Positions 25,234 to 34,210 are shown, counted from the stretch's first letter. The stretch: DNA of 64,000 bases from Paenibacillus dokdonensis (GCF_004916975.1 NZ_STGQ01000002.1:1130079-1194078); one strand, 5' to 3'. Notes: a model not told the origin generated them from the sequence alone. Made by a program: numbers and translations.

Positions 25234-27498
25234 ATGTCGAAGTCCCGTAAAAAAGTTGTAAAAAGTATTGCCGCCGCCGCCGTTGCATTCAACGTATTGG
25301 CGCTCCCGTTTTCTGCGTACGCAGACGGTAGTACAGGCTCCAAAGTAAAGCTCCGTTTGATGGAAACATCGGATCTGCATGTGAATATGGTCAACTATGA
25401 TTACTATGCAGACAAGCCAACGGACGAATACGGCTTTGCCAAAACAGCCAGCCTGATCAATGCAGCGCGTAAAGAAGCAAAAAACAGCCTGCTGTTCGAC
25501 AACGGTGATCTTCTTCAGGGCAATCCGCTCGGAGATTACGTGGCTAAAGTAAACCCGCTCAAGCCGGGCGAAACTCATCCGGTATATAAAGCGATGGATT
25601 TAATGAGTTATGATGCGGGCGGCGTAGGGAACCATGAATTTAACTACGGACTCGATTTTCTGAAGCTGGCTGAAAAGGGAGCAAACTTTCCGATCGTTAA
25701 CGCCAATATTTACAAAGACGACGGGGATAAAGATGACAGCAATGATGTGAACTATTTTACCCCTTATACCATACTGGACAAGAAAGTGATTGATGAGAAC
25801 GGCAAGGAGCAAACCGTTAAGGTTGGCGTTATCGCATTTGCACCTCCTCAAATCATGCAGTGGGATAGTGCGAATCTTGAAGGCAAGGTTATCGCAAAAG
25901 ACATCATCCAAACGGCTAAGAAATTCATCCCTCAGATGAAAAAAGAAGGAGCCGACGTGATCGTCGCGATTCCTCACTCCGGCTTTGAGGATATTCCGCA
26001 AACCGAGCTGATGGAAAACTCCGTTCTGTACCTGAGCCAGGTTGAAGGCATCGATGCGATCATGTTCGGACATGCCCATAAAACATTCCCAAGCGCTGAG
26101 TTCAAAGGCAAAAAAGGTGTGGATCTCGACAAGGGAACCATCAATGGCGTGCCATCTGTTGAACCTGGATATTGGGGTGACCACCTCGGCATTATCGATC
26201 TGGACCTCGAAATGGTAGACGGCAAATGGAAGGTAAGTGACTCCAAAACCGAAACCCGTGCCGTTTATGATGTAGCCACTAAAAAAGCACTGGTGGATGC
26301 GGATCAAGAGATCGTAGACGCCGTTAAAACAGAGCATGACGCAACCATCGATTACGTTCGCGGCCCTGTAGGCAAAACCACTGCACCCATTAACAGCTAT
26401 TTCGCACTTGTGCAAGATGATCCGTCTATCCAAATCGTGACCAACGCGCAAAAATGGTATGTTGAAAAGAACCTGAAAGGTACTGAATACGAAAACCTTC
26501 CAGTTCTCTCTGCAGGAGCTCCATTTAAAGCAGGCGGACGCTCAGGCGCTTCATATTATACAAATATTCCGGCAGGAACAATCGCGATTAAGAATGTCTC
26601 TGACCTCTACGTGTATCCGAACACTGTACACGCTGTAGTCGTGACTGGCGAAGAAGTGAAAAACTGGCTCGAATGGTCCGCTGGACAGTTCAACCAGATC
26701 GATCCTTCCAAAACAACGGAACAACCGCTTATCAATAATGATTTCCCAACATACAACTATGATGTTATTGATGGCGTGACGTACCAAATCGATGTGACAC
26801 AGCCAGTAAAATATGATCTTAAAGGTAGCTTGGTAAACGCCGATGCCAACCGTATCAAAAACCTGCAGTACAATGGCAAGCCAATCGATCTGAAGCAAAA
26901 ATTTGTTGTGGCAACAAACAACTACCGTGCTTCGTCCTCCAAATTGGCCAATCCGGATGGCAAGCGCATTATCATGGCAGCTCCGGACGAAAACCGTCAG
27001 GTTATTATTGACTACATCCGCGAAAACGAAACGATCAATCCTTCCGCGGACAACAACTGGTCGTTTGCTCAGGTCGACAAGAAGCTGGATGTAACATTCA
27101 CTTCCTCTCCGGATGCAAAGGATTTGGTAGCGAAAAGCAAGAATATGTCGTATGTTGGTGCCGCTGAAAATGGTTTTGCCAAATACGGCCTGGATCTGTC
27201 CGTAAGCGCAGCAGCTCCTTCCACAGAGCCAACAACGACTCCGGCAGAGCCAGAGAAGCCACAAACTCCTTCGGTTCCTACGGTTCCGGCAAAGCCATCC
27301 GAGCCGACAACCAAGCCTGAGCCTAAACCTGAACCGACCAAACCGTCTACAAACGGCAAGGTTTATGTGATCAAGAAGGGCGACAATCTCTACCGCATCG
27401 GACTTCAGTTCGGCGTGGATTGGAAAAAAATTGCAAAGGCAAATGGAATCAACAATGTCCGTGGCCTTAAAATTGGACAACAAATTTTGATCCCTTAA
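25234..27498 (+). CDS. Secreted CpdB-type 2',3'-cyclic-nucleotide phosphodiesterase/3'-nucleotidase with C-terminal LysM
   Basis: 754 aa from the ATG at 25234, preceded by TAGGAGGGG; the upstream in-frame extension lacks a ribosome site. A signal peptide ends at about AYA (residue 30). The calcineurin-like metallophosphatase domain has DLH (47-49), DNGD (89-92), GNHE (132-135), HSG and GHAH metal-ligand motifs. METSDLHVNMVNYDYYADKP matches the CpdB branch rather than the UDP-sugar hydrolase branch. A 5'-nucleotidase C-terminal domain follows (about 380-640). Then comes a Pro/Thr/Glu linker (about 667-708) and one LysM repeat (709-754). LysM binds peptidoglycan, so the enzyme should be wall-attached and scavenge phosphate and nucleosides. 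Monocistronic with strong terminators on both sides. Confidence 0.92.
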   Translation: MSKSRKKVVKSIAAAAVAFNVLALPFSAYADGSTGSKVKLRLMETSDLHVNMVNYDYYADKPTDEYGFAKTASLINAARKEAKNSLLFDNGDLLQGNPLGDYVAKVNPLKPGETHPVYKAMDLMSYDAGGVGNHEFNYGLDFLKLAEKGANFPIVNANIYKDDGDKDDSNDVNYFTPYTILDKKVIDENGKEQTVKVGVIAFAPPQIMQWDSANLEGKVIAKDIIQTAKKFIPQMKKEGADVIVAIPHSGFEDIPQTELMENSVLYLSQVEGIDAIMFGHAHKTFPSAEFKGKKGVDLDKGTINGVPSVEPGYWGDHLGIIDLDLEMVDGKWKVSDSKTETRAVYDVATKKALVDADQEIVDAVKTEHDATIDYVRGPVGKTTAPINSYFALVQDDPSIQIVTNAQKWYVEKNLKGTEYENLPVLSAGAPFKAGGRSGASYYTNIPAGTIAIKNVSDLYVYPNTVHAVVVTGEEVKNWLEWSAGQFNQIDPSKTTEQPLINNDFPTYNYDVIDGVTYQIDVTQPVKYDLKGSLVNADANRIKNLQYNGKPIDLKQKFVVATNNYRASSSKLANPDGKRIIMAAPDENRQVIIDYIRENETINPSADNNWSFAQVDKKLDVTFTSSPDAKDLVAKSKNMSYVGAAENGFAKYGLDLSVSAAAPSTEPTTTPAEPEKPQTPSVPTVPAKPSEPTTKPEPKPEPTKPSTNGKVYVIKKGDNLYRIGLQFGVDWKKIAKANGINNVRGLKIGQQILIP

Positions 27499-27527
27499 GT
27501 CATATGTGACATATGTTATAGCCAAAG

Positions 27528-27570
27528 AACAAGGCCGACGGTTAAGGTTAACCGTCGGCCTTGTTTTGTT
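27528..27570 (+). terminator. Strong terminator after the nucleotidase gene
   Basis: An 18-bp perfect stem, AACAAGGCCGACGGTTAA (27528-27545) with its complement at 27548-27565, is followed by T-rich sequence. Confidence 0.92.
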
Positions 27571-27620
27571 AAAATATTGTTTAAAATTAACAAAACCTCA
27601 CACACAAATTGAGGGCGCCG

Positions 27621-27629
27621 TGCTATAAT
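27621..27629 (+). promoter_or_regulatory. Extended -10 promoter element of the EAL gene
   Basis: TGCTATAAT (27621-27629) is a perfect extended -10 about 43 bp upstream of the start codon; no good -35 is present. Upstream, TTTTGTTAA/TTAACAAAA form an inverted repeat over about 27563-27596. Confidence 0.5.
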
Positions 27630-27671
27630 CAAATCAACAATTTTCGGCAAAATATGCCAAGGAGGAACTAC

Positions 27672-28709
27672 ATGAACTGCAGCGGATGCGCCCCCATACA
27701 ACCTGTAGAAGATCAAGGAAGGGTCCGATTCAAGCCTAGACATCATCTGGTATCTGCAGTCATCCATGAAAAACAACTTGCATCGGAAACAGGCGTTGAG
27801 GATATCATTGTATTTTACGATACGAAGGATGAACTTCTTGAACTGATGCATAGCCTGTACATACTTCCGGCAGATATCGTGGAGGCAACGTCCATTTCCA
27901 TTACAGGCCGGGGGCGGGATGAAAGCAGCAGTCCTTGGATTTCACTCGCCCAGATGAGGGCGAGAATGAATCATTATAACGTGGTGGACATTATTCAACA
28001 GGGGCAATTTTCAAGCCATATGCAGCCCATTGTCGATATTTCGGAGAAAATAGTCGGCTTCGAGTTCCTGCTGCGTCCTGCGCCAAACGGTATTCATTTT
28101 CAACCGTACCAATTGTTTGAAATCGCCAGGGAAACCGGGATGCACTCCTTCCTGGACCGGGCAGCCCGAATTTCGGCGATCGAGACCAGCGCGGAGTGGC
28201 TGCCGAAGGGCATCAAACGCTTTATTAATTTCTTGCCATCATCCATATATAATCCTGAATATTGCCTGAGTCATACCTTTAAAACCATTGACCGGTTGCA
28301 CCTGGATCCTGAAGACTTTGTGTTTGAAGTGGTGGAAACGGAAAAAATCGTTAACATGGATCACCTCCTCCAAATTTTCAAGGCGTATCGCGATCATGGG
28401 ATGAAGGTGGCACTGGATGATGTGGGATCCGGCTACTCGACGATGGAAGTGATGTCGATGTTGAAACCGGATTATGTGAAGATTGACCGCAGCTTGATCG
28501 ACTGCTGTGATCAGGACGCTGCCAAAAGAGATCAAATCCTGAATATCATTGACCGGGCTGAAAAGTTTGGCGGCCACGTGCTTGCTGAAGGCATTGAACG
28601 CCGGGAGGAGTTTGAATTTTGCCGTAATTCTGGCATTCAGCTTGCCCAAGGCTATTTGTTCGGCAAACCCTCCGACCGTCCTCCATTTGATGCACAGCGG
28701 GCCGTGTAA
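27672..28709 (+). CDS. EAL-domain protein (putative c-di-GMP phosphodiesterase)
   Basis: 345 aa from the ATG at 27672 (AAGGAGG upstream). An N-terminal region of about 100 residues has no recognised domain and starts with CSGC, a possible metal or redox Cys pair. The EAL domain covers about 105-340. The signature reads EFL (131-133) rather than EAL, but the other ligands are retained: Asn186, Glu222/Glu224 in VETEKI, Asp249-Asp250 in ALDDVGSGYS, Lys270 in YVKID, Glu306 in LAEGIE and the Q in AQGYLFG. Hydrolysis of c-di-GMP to pGpG is therefore plausible. It is cytoplasmic, with no membrane segment. Together with the GGDEF/HD-GYP gene at 5890 it is the second c-di-GMP gene in the window, without operon linkage. 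Confidence 0.88.
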   Translation: MNCSGCAPIQPVEDQGRVRFKPRHHLVSAVIHEKQLASETGVEDIIVFYDTKDELLELMHSLYILPADIVEATSISITGRGRDESSSPWISLAQMRARMNHYNVVDIIQQGQFSSHMQPIVDISEKIVGFEFLLRPAPNGIHFQPYQLFEIARETGMHSFLDRAARISAIETSAEWLPKGIKRFINFLPSSIYNPEYCLSHTFKTIDRLHLDPEDFVFEVVETEKIVNMDHLLQIFKAYRDHGMKVALDDVGSGYSTMEVMSMLKPDYVKIDRSLIDCCDQDAAKRDQILNIIDRAEKFGGHVLAEGIERREEFEFCRNSGIQLAQGYLFGKPSDRPPFDAQRAV

Positions 28710-28729
28710 CAACTACATATGGAAAAATG

Positions 28730-28762
28730 AAAACCGTAGTCCTGTGAGGGGCTACGGTTTTT
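28730..28762. terminator. Terminator between EAL gene and small membrane protein gene
   Basis: AAACCGTAG (28731-28739) pairs with CTACGGTTT (28752-28760), followed by TT. The minus strand also ends in a T-run, so it is probably bidirectional. Confidence 0.85.
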
Positions 28763-28777
28763 GGTTTAGGGATTTGT

Positions 28778-29026
28778 CTATATCACACCAATCATTCCCA
28801 GAAAGGAAATGAAGAATAATATAGCAGTGATAAGATAAGGAATCCGTTTGTTTTCTTCTTTGTTCTTCCAATGGCGGATGGAAAAAAAGACATAAAAGAT
28901 AGAGGCGCATAATGGAACGTATCTCCAACGACCGATGATTAAGAGGACAATCATGGCGATCACCGCACCCATCCAAACGACTCTAAACCACATCGGTTCG
29001 TCTCGGTACATAGTTAGAAATTTCAT
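28778..29026 (-). CDS. Small membrane protein, 82 aa, unknown function
   Basis: Starts [20 protein letters not shown] at an ATG (29026) with AGGGTGAT upstream; the frame extends 51 codons further upstream, but that part has no ribosome site and crosses an AT-rich intergenic stretch. Three hydrophobic segments are predicted (about residues 14-32, 33-47 and 62-80), separated by a basic loop [13 protein letters not shown]. No family is recognised. It stands alone between two terminator regions. Confidence 0.6.
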
Positions 29027-29182
29027 TGAAATCACCCTGCGTTGTATTTTACATATCCATACATATACATATTCTATCCATGAGTAACGAATACCTTTAT
29101 TATACATTCTGGTTGTTGGTTCAGAACCCGGTTTTATACAATACAGTCGGGGTAAAATACCCCAAAGGAAAACCTGCAATAT

Positions 29183-29224
29183 AAGAGCGGCACAAGCGTT
29201 TAAGCTTGTGCCGCTCTTTCTTTA
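29183..29224. terminator. Long stem-loop, distal terminator after the maltose phosphorylase gene
   Basis: AAGAGCGGCACAAGC (29183-29197) is exactly complementary to GCTTGTGCCGCTCTT (29204-29218), then TCTTT. A second terminator lies 25 bp closer to the phosphorylase gene, giving a tandem arrangement. Confidence 0.8.
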
Positions 29225-29237
29225 CCACAACGCGTAA

Positions 29238-29274
29238 AAGAGAAGACGGACCGTACAATGCGGTCCGTCTCTTG
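29238..29274 (-). terminator. Proximal terminator after the maltose phosphorylase gene
   Basis: AGACGGACCG (29244-29253) pairs with CGGTCCGTCT (29261-29270). On the minus strand it is followed by TCTCTTTT. Confidence 0.8.
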
Positions 29275-29301
29275 TGAAGTACATCGTTAGAAGTCTCTAT
29301 C

Positions 29302-31605
29302 TTAGTGTGCGACTTTTACGTTGCCCATACCGCCGACCGTATAATCTTTGCCATACACGTTGATATCGGCAGGCACTTCGGATTCGTTGGCCACAATCAC
29401 ATCATGTTCGCCAACCGTTACCTTGAGGCGCGAGCCGCGGAACATCACTTTGAAAGAGAAGGACTTCCAGTGTCCCGGGTTAAACGGGTTCAGCTGCAGA
29501 ACGCCATCCTTGACCTTCAGGCCGCCGAAGCCGTGAACTACGGACATCCACGTACCGGCCATACTGGTCGTATGACATCCATCCTCGGTATCATTGTTGT
29601 AATTATCCAGATCAAGGCGCGAGGTACGCAGGTACATTTCATAAGCCTTCTCCTTGTAACCGAGCTCACACGCCATAATGGAGTGTACACAAGGGGAGAG
29701 GGAGGACTCATGTACCGTCAGCGGCTCGTAGAAGTCGAAATTGAGCTTTTTCGTGGCCAGATCATAGCGGTCGCCCAGGAAGAAGAGACCCTGCAGGACA
29801 TCAGCCTGTTTGATGTAGGCAGAGCGCAAAATCCGGTCCCAGGACCAGTTTTGGTTCAGTGGCAGATGCTTGGGATCGAGATCCTTTACAGGCGTTAGAT
29901 CTTTATCCAGGAAGCCGTCCTGCTGCAGGAAGACTTCACGTTCAGGATCGTAAGGGTAGTACATTTTATCAATAATCTCATGCCATTTCTCTGTTTCATC
30001 TGTGGTCAAATGCAGCTTCTCCACGAGCTCATTATAGCGGGAAGGTTCATTTTCGCGCAGGTAATCCAGCACTTCCAGTGTATATTCCATGGTCCACGAG
30101 GCGATGCGGTTCGTATACCAGTTGTTATTGACGTTATTTTCGTATTCGTTCGGACCTGTCACGCCGAGCATCACATATTGATCCTTGGCTGGCACGTAGT
30201 TAACACGTTCCTCCCAGAATCGGGCATTTTCAGCGAGAACTTCCAGACCGTATTGGCCCAGATAATCGAAGTCCCCGGTATAATTCACATAGTTGTAAAC
30301 CGCATAAGCGATGGCGCCGTTACGATGGATTTCCTCAAAGGTAATCTCCCATTCATTATGGCATTCCTCGCCGTTCATGGTAACCATCGGGTAGAGGGCT
30401 CCTTTGGTGAAACCAAGCTTGCGCGCGTTTTCCTTCGCTTTTTCCAAATGCTTGTAGCGGTAGATGAGCAGGTTGCGGGCGATGGAAGAGTCTGCTGTGC
30501 TCAGGTAGAACGGCAGGCAATAAGCTTCGGTATCCCAGTAGGTACTGCCGCCGTATTTTTCACCGGTAAAGCCCTTCGGTCCAATATTCAGACGGTCGTC
30601 CTCGCCGCTGTAGGTTTGGTTCAGCTGAAAAATGTTAAAGCGGATCGCCTGCTGCGCAGCCACATCGCCTTCAATCACGATATCGCTGTCGCGCCATTTG
30701 TCGGCCCATGCCTGAATCTGCTCTTTATGCAGTTCCTGAAATCCGGCCTCTACAGCGCTTTGAAGTGCACCGCGCGCGGCATCGACCAGCTGTCCAAAGC
30801 CAAAGTCGCGGGAAGTAACATTGGCCACATACTTATAAATAACGATCTGTTCGTTCTCTGCGGCTTGAATCTGTACGCGGGATCCCACGTATTTTTCTTT
30901 TTCAATTTGTTCAGCTTCAAAAGTCAGTGGTTCACCGTTTTTGCTGATTTCAAACTTCATTACCGAGGTGAGATGGAAGTCGAGCTTTTTGGTCTTTATG
31001 GTTAATGCCGCATCGTTTTCACCGAATTCCTTAGAGACCTCTGCCCAGAATTTTTCCTCGTAATTAGAGTCCTTATTTTGTACGTCACCATCCAGGTATG
31101 GAGTTACGGTAAGCGTTCCGCTGAAATTGAGCGGGGTAACGGCATAGCGGATCGCGCCGATTTCATGACGGGTCATGCTAACAAAGCGCAGTGATTCAAC
31201 GCGAACTTCCTTGCCGCCCTCCAGTTCAGCGGTAAAGCTGCGGGAAAGCGTACCTTCCTTCATGTTCAGCACCCGCGAAAAATCTTTAACAGTACAGGTG
31301 GCGAGGTCCAGCGGTTGTCCGTCAATATCAATGTTGATACCGATCCAGTTGGTGCTGTTCAGCACTTTGGCAAAATACTCCGGATAGCCGTTCTTCCACC
31401 AGCCGACACGTGTTTTGTCGGGATAGTAAACGCCTGCCATATAGCTGCCTTGCAGCGATGGACCGCTGTAGGCTTCTTCAAAATTGGCGCGCTGGCCCAT
31501 GTATCCATTTCCGATGCTGAAAATACTTTCAGAGATTTCATGCTGATGCAGCTGGAAATCCTCTTCGATGATGTTCCATTTATCGAGCTTTAAATATTGC
31601 TTCAC
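29302..31605 (-). CDS. malP: Maltose phosphorylase, GH65 family
   Basis: 767 aa from the GTG at 31605-31603, chosen because AAAGGAG lies nine bases upstream; the ATG eight codons earlier has no ribosome site. It converts maltose and phosphate to beta-glucose 1-phosphate and glucose in the cytoplasm. The GH65 layout is seen: N-terminal beta-sandwich (about 1-270), then an (alpha/alpha)6 barrel. The catalytic acid lies in TGPNEYENNVNNNWYT; with this start it is Glu487, the same number as in the Lactobacillus brevis enzyme. GGSTYWDTEAY and ESSLSPCVHSIMA line the substrate and phosphate sites. The beta-phosphoglucomutase gene upstream and the LacI regulator support maltose over trehalose or kojibiose, though these GH65 relatives are hard to separate by eye. 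Confidence 0.9.
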   Translation of the reverse strand: MKQYLKLDKWNIIEEDFQLHQHEISESIFSIGNGYMGQRANFEEAYSGPSLQGSYMAGVYYPDKTRVGWWKNGYPEYFAKVLNSTNWIGINIDIDGQPLDLATCTVKDFSRVLNMKEGTLSRSFTAELEGGKEVRVESLRFVSMTRHEIGAIRYAVTPLNFSGTLTVTPYLDGDVQNKDSNYEEKFWAEVSKEFGENDAALTIKTKKLDFHLTSVMKFEISKNGEPLTFEAEQIEKEKYVGSRVQIQAAENEQIVIYKYVANVTSRDFGFGQLVDAARGALQSAVEAGFQELHKEQIQAWADKWRDSDIVIEGDVAAQQAIRFNIFQLNQTYSGEDDRLNIGPKGFTGEKYGGSTYWDTEAYCLPFYLSTADSSIARNLLIYRYKHLEKAKENARKLGFTKGALYPMVTMNGEECHNEWEITFEEIHRNGAIAYAVYNYVNYTGDFDYLGQYGLEVLAENARFWEERVNYVPAKDQYVMLGVTGPNEYENNVNNNWYTNRIASWTMEYTLEVLDYLRENEPSRYNELVEKLHLTTDETEKWHEIIDKMYYPYDPEREVFLQQDGFLDKDLTPVKDLDPKHLPLNQNWSWDRILRSAYIKQADVLQGLFFLGDRYDLATKKLNFDFYEPLTVHESSLSPCVHSIMACELGYKEKAYEMYLRTSRLDLDNYNNDTEDGCHTTSMAGTWMSVVHGFGGLKVKDGVLQLNPFNPGHWKSFSFKVMFRGSRLKVTVGEHDVIVANESEVPADINVYGKDYTVGGMGNVKVAH

Positions 31606-31656
31606 AGTAACCGGCTCCTTTGAAAACATTGTAGGGTAGCTTATTTAGAAATAAAC

Positions 31657-31773
31657 GAATCAATTTCATAACTCACTAAAACGATAATATTGAAACTATA
31701 TATAGACCAATAAAACCGTTTGGATTTATATATAGCCTTGATTGAAGCGGCTGAAGGTATATGAAATTGATTC
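31657..31773. repeat. Nested inverted repeat between pgmB and malP
   Basis: The outer arms GAATCAATTTCATA (31657-31670) and TATGAAATTGATTC (31760-31773) are perfectly complementary. An inner pair, CTATATATA (31696-31704) and TATATATAG (31727-31735), is symmetrically placed. The centre (about 31711-31728) reads TAAAACCGTTTGGATTTA, resembling the CAAACGG operator motif seen elsewhere in the locus. The whole 117-bp block is AT-rich. Confidence 0.75.
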
Positions 31774-31845
31774 AACATGGTTGTATTCTGTATTTTGCGA
31801 AGACTTGATGTCATTTATTTTCGATTTCCAGGGAAATAACCCGAA

Positions 31846-32517
31846 TTACTGAGCCGGGAAAATATCGTTCAGCCGGCTGATCGACATTTCCTGCAGGGAG
31901 GGAACGACTTCATCAGCGCGGCCAAGTGTAGCCTTGGAGCCTATTCCGATGCTGCGCATACCAGCGCGGATCGCTGCTTCAATGCCGGCTTCGGCATCCT
32001 CGAACACGATGCATTCGGAAGGGCTGACATTCAGCTCTTTCGCGCCCAGCAGGAATACTTCCGGATCAGGCTTGGCACTGGCCGTTTTCGTTCCGTCAAT
32101 AATGGCATCGAAGTAAGGTACCATCTTGGTGTTGTTCAGGATGGTCAATGCGTTTTTGCTGGCTGAACCAAGAGCAACGAGAATGCCGGCTGCTTTCAGA
32201 TCTTGTAAGAACGCTAGCGCACCCGGAAGAATCTCTGATTCATCCATATGCGATATATAATCTACGTACCATCCATTCTTTTTCTCGGCGAGCGAAATCT
32301 TCGTTTCGTCATCAAGCGAAACTCCGCCAATCTCAAGCAAAATATCGAGCGAAGCCATTCGGCTGACGCCCTTCAGGCGCTCGTTGTCATGCTCTGTAAA
32401 AGTAAAGCCAAGTTCCTCGGCGAGCCGTTTCCAGGCCAGAAAATGATACTTCGCAGTATCGACAAGTACGCCGTCCAGATCAAACAGACAAGCTCGAATC
32501 GGAGTATGAAGTGTCAT
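31846..32517 (-). CDS. pgmB: Beta-phosphoglucomutase
   Basis: 223 aa HAD-superfamily enzyme. The start at 32517 has AAGGAGG upstream; the longer frame begins inside an operator region. Motif I FDLDGVLVDTAKYHF supplies the nucleophile Asp13 and the acid/base Asp15; the cap residues GVSRMASLDILL, the GSASKNA loop (motif II) and IVFEDAEAGIEAA (motif III/IV) are as in Lactococcus PgmB. It converts beta-glucose 1-phosphate, released by maltose phosphorylase, to glucose 6-phosphate. It precedes malP on the same strand with a 240-bp gap containing a nested inverted repeat. A 20-bp palindromic operator lies just before its start. Confidence 0.95.
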   Translation of the reverse strand: MTLHTPIRACLFDLDGVLVDTAKYHFLAWKRLAEELGFTFTEHDNERLKGVSRMASLDILLEIGGVSLDDETKISLAEKKNGWYVDYISHMDESEILPGALAFLQDLKAAGILVALGSASKNALTILNNTKMVPYFDAIIDGTKTASAKPDPEVFLLGAKELNVSPSECIVFEDAEAGIEAAIRAGMRSIGIGSKATLGRADEVVPSLQEMSISRLNDIFPAQ

Positions 32518-32538
32518 GGAAGAAGTCCTCCTTGGTAG

Positions 32539-32558
32539 TTGTGCAAACGTTTGAACAA
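32539..32558 (-). promoter_or_regulatory. LacI-type operator upstream of pgmB
   Basis: TTGTGCAAACGTTTGAACAA has a perfect CAAACGTTTG core (32544-32553) and TTGT/ACAA outer arms. It is the most symmetric of the related sites in this locus and is likely bound by the adjacent LacI-family regulator or CcpA. Confidence 0.7.
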
Positions 32559-32812
32559 TTTCTGAAAATAAATGAAGCACCAAAGATGCTTCACCTGTTC
32601 ACGGATTTTACGAAATCCAGTCTGTGTATATTTTATAACATAATTCCCTATTTCTCGAGAATGATTCCTGAAATAAGGAAAGGTTCTTCTTCTGTGAAAA
32701 TAACGTCAAACAGGCCCGGTCGTCAAGAGGAAATTTTTAAAAGGGTTCTACCAGGCGATAAAATGGTTGATCTATCTGACGTTTTTATAGTTGCTGGCAG
32801 GAATACCAGTAA

Positions 32813-33850
32813 TCATGGCTTTTTAGGCGGCGAATATAACGATGATTCTCTGATAACCAGCCGATGCGGGATGATATGACGCTTTTGGAACTGTCTTTCC
32901 CCCTCATGCTGGATGGATTGAATCAATGCCTGCGAAGCGGTATATCCAAGATTATAAATGCCGATATCCATGCTGCTGACAGGAGGTGTCGATAATTCGG
33001 CAATCGAAAGATTGTTAAAGCTGACAATGCATAAATCCTCAGGAACCTTGTAGCCAAGCTCATACAATCCACGTAAAACGCCGAGGGATACAAGATCATC
33101 CACCACAACCAAGGCGGTTGGCCGCTCGGGAAGATTCATGAAAAAGGACATGGCACGGTAGCCGCTTTCCTGCAAAAATTCGCCTTCGACGATCCATTCC
33201 TTGCGCTTCTCAAGTCCGGCTTCCTCCAGCGCGGTGACATAACCTTTCATGCGGTCACGCGATACAATATGGTTCGGCGGACCGCTGACAAAGCCGATGC
33301 GCTGATGGCCGAGCGAGATCAGGTGCTTAGTGGCATCGTAGGCGGCCTGGACGTTGTCATTATCCACGGACAGAATGTCTGGGAATTTCTCGCTCCGTCC
33401 GACCAGGACGAACGGAAACTGGTTATTTTTCAAAAATTCAACAACCTGATCATCCTTGCGGGAGTACAGCAGTATGGCTCCATCGACCCGTTTTCCCTTC
33501 AGAAGGCGTGATACCGCTTCAATTTCCTCCTGCTCGCTGCCGCCGGAACTAATCAGTACATCGTATCCCGAGCGATTGGCCTGGGTGACGATCCCGCGGA
33601 TCAGCTCCATGAAGAACATATTCAGAAACAGCTCTTCAGCGGGCTTCGGCAGGATCACGCAAATGCTTTCCGTGGTCCGCGAGACAAGGCTTTTGGCCAT
33701 AATGTTCGGATGATATCCGAGCTCCTCCATCACATCCCGTACTCTCTGGGATGTTTCACGGCTGATTCTGGTGTTATTCGACAGCACACGGGACACGGTG
33801 GAGGGGGAAACGCCCGCTTTTTTGGCGACATCTTTTATCGTTACAGACAT
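32813..33850 (-). CDS. malR: LacI-family transcriptional regulator of maltose/maltodextrin genes
   Basis: 345 aa. The N-terminal DNA-binding domain reads VTIKDVAKKAGVSPSTVSRV with the hinge helix near residues 50-60 (HPNIMAKSL). The periplasmic-binding-like sensor domain covers about 62-335. GGAGGTAATA precedes the ATG. It is upstream of pgmB and malP on one strand and divergent from the alpha-amylase and mdx genes, so it probably controls all of them through the CAAACG-type operators. A copy in its own leader (33865-33880) suggests autoregulation. The effector (maltose, maltodextrin or a phosphosugar) is not readable. Confidence 0.88.
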   Translation of the reverse strand: MSVTIKDVAKKAGVSPSTVSRVLSNNTRISRETSQRVRDVMEELGYHPNIMAKSLVSRTTESICVILPKPAEELFLNMFFMELIRGIVTQANRSGYDVLISSGGSEQEEIEAVSRLLKGKRVDGAILLYSRKDDQVVEFLKNNQFPFVLVGRSEKFPDILSVDNDNVQAAYDATKHLISLGHQRIGFVSGPPNHIVSRDRMKGYVTALEEAGLEKRKEWIVEGEFLQESGYRAMSFFMNLPERPTALVVVDDLVSLGVLRGLYELGYKVPEDLCIVSFNNLSIAELSTPPVSSMDIGIYNLGYTASQALIQSIQHEGERQFQKRHIIPHRLVIRESSLYSPPKKP

Positions 33851-33864
33851 TATTACCTCCCTGT

Positions 33865-33880
33865 GGAACCGTTTGCGTTC
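33865..33880 (-). promoter_or_regulatory. Operator-like site in front of malR
   Basis: GGAACCGTTTGCGTTC, on the minus strand GAACGCAAACGGTTCC, lies 15 bp before the malR start. It shares CGCAAACG with the site in front of the divergent alpha-amylase gene. Confidence 0.6.
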
Positions 33881-34135
33881 TTAATTTCATAGGAACGCCA
33901 GTTCCCCTGATTGTGCTATTTTACACTTGATATCTTAATCCAAATCCCTGGGGCTTGTAAATATGGTTCCTCATGTCCCCAGTGATATTCACAGAAAATA
34001 GCAACAAAGTGCGGATTTTGAGGCATAAGCATGAGCTTAACCGGCTAAAACCCGAGTAAAGGGAAAATAAGGGCATAAATTTGTTTTGGAACCGGCCATT
34101 CAACGGATGAAAATGTAAATATCAAGAAAAAGTGG

Positions 34136-34165
34136 TTGCGCAAACGTTTTTGTACAGCGTATTCT
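34136..34165 (+). promoter_or_regulatory. Alpha-amylase promoter with embedded operator
   Basis: TTGCGC (34136-34141) and TATTCT (34160-34165) are 18 bp apart. GCGCAAACGTTTTTG (34138-34152) overlaps the -35 and spacer, so a bound LacI-type regulator would block polymerase. Confidence 0.55.
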
Positions 34166-34210
34166 GCGTAATAAGGAACATCATAAAGCGCTCTAACCAA
34201 GGAGGATGGC

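Noticed and set aside
29027-29179. Longer start for the small membrane protein (133 aa)
   Set aside because: The upstream part lacks a ribosome site and is AT-rich noncoding-like; the internal ATG at 29026 has AGGGTGAT.
29980-31005. 341-codon ORF antisense to maltose phosphorylase
   Set aside because: Opposite a complete GH65 gene with its catalytic residues intact; no start signals.
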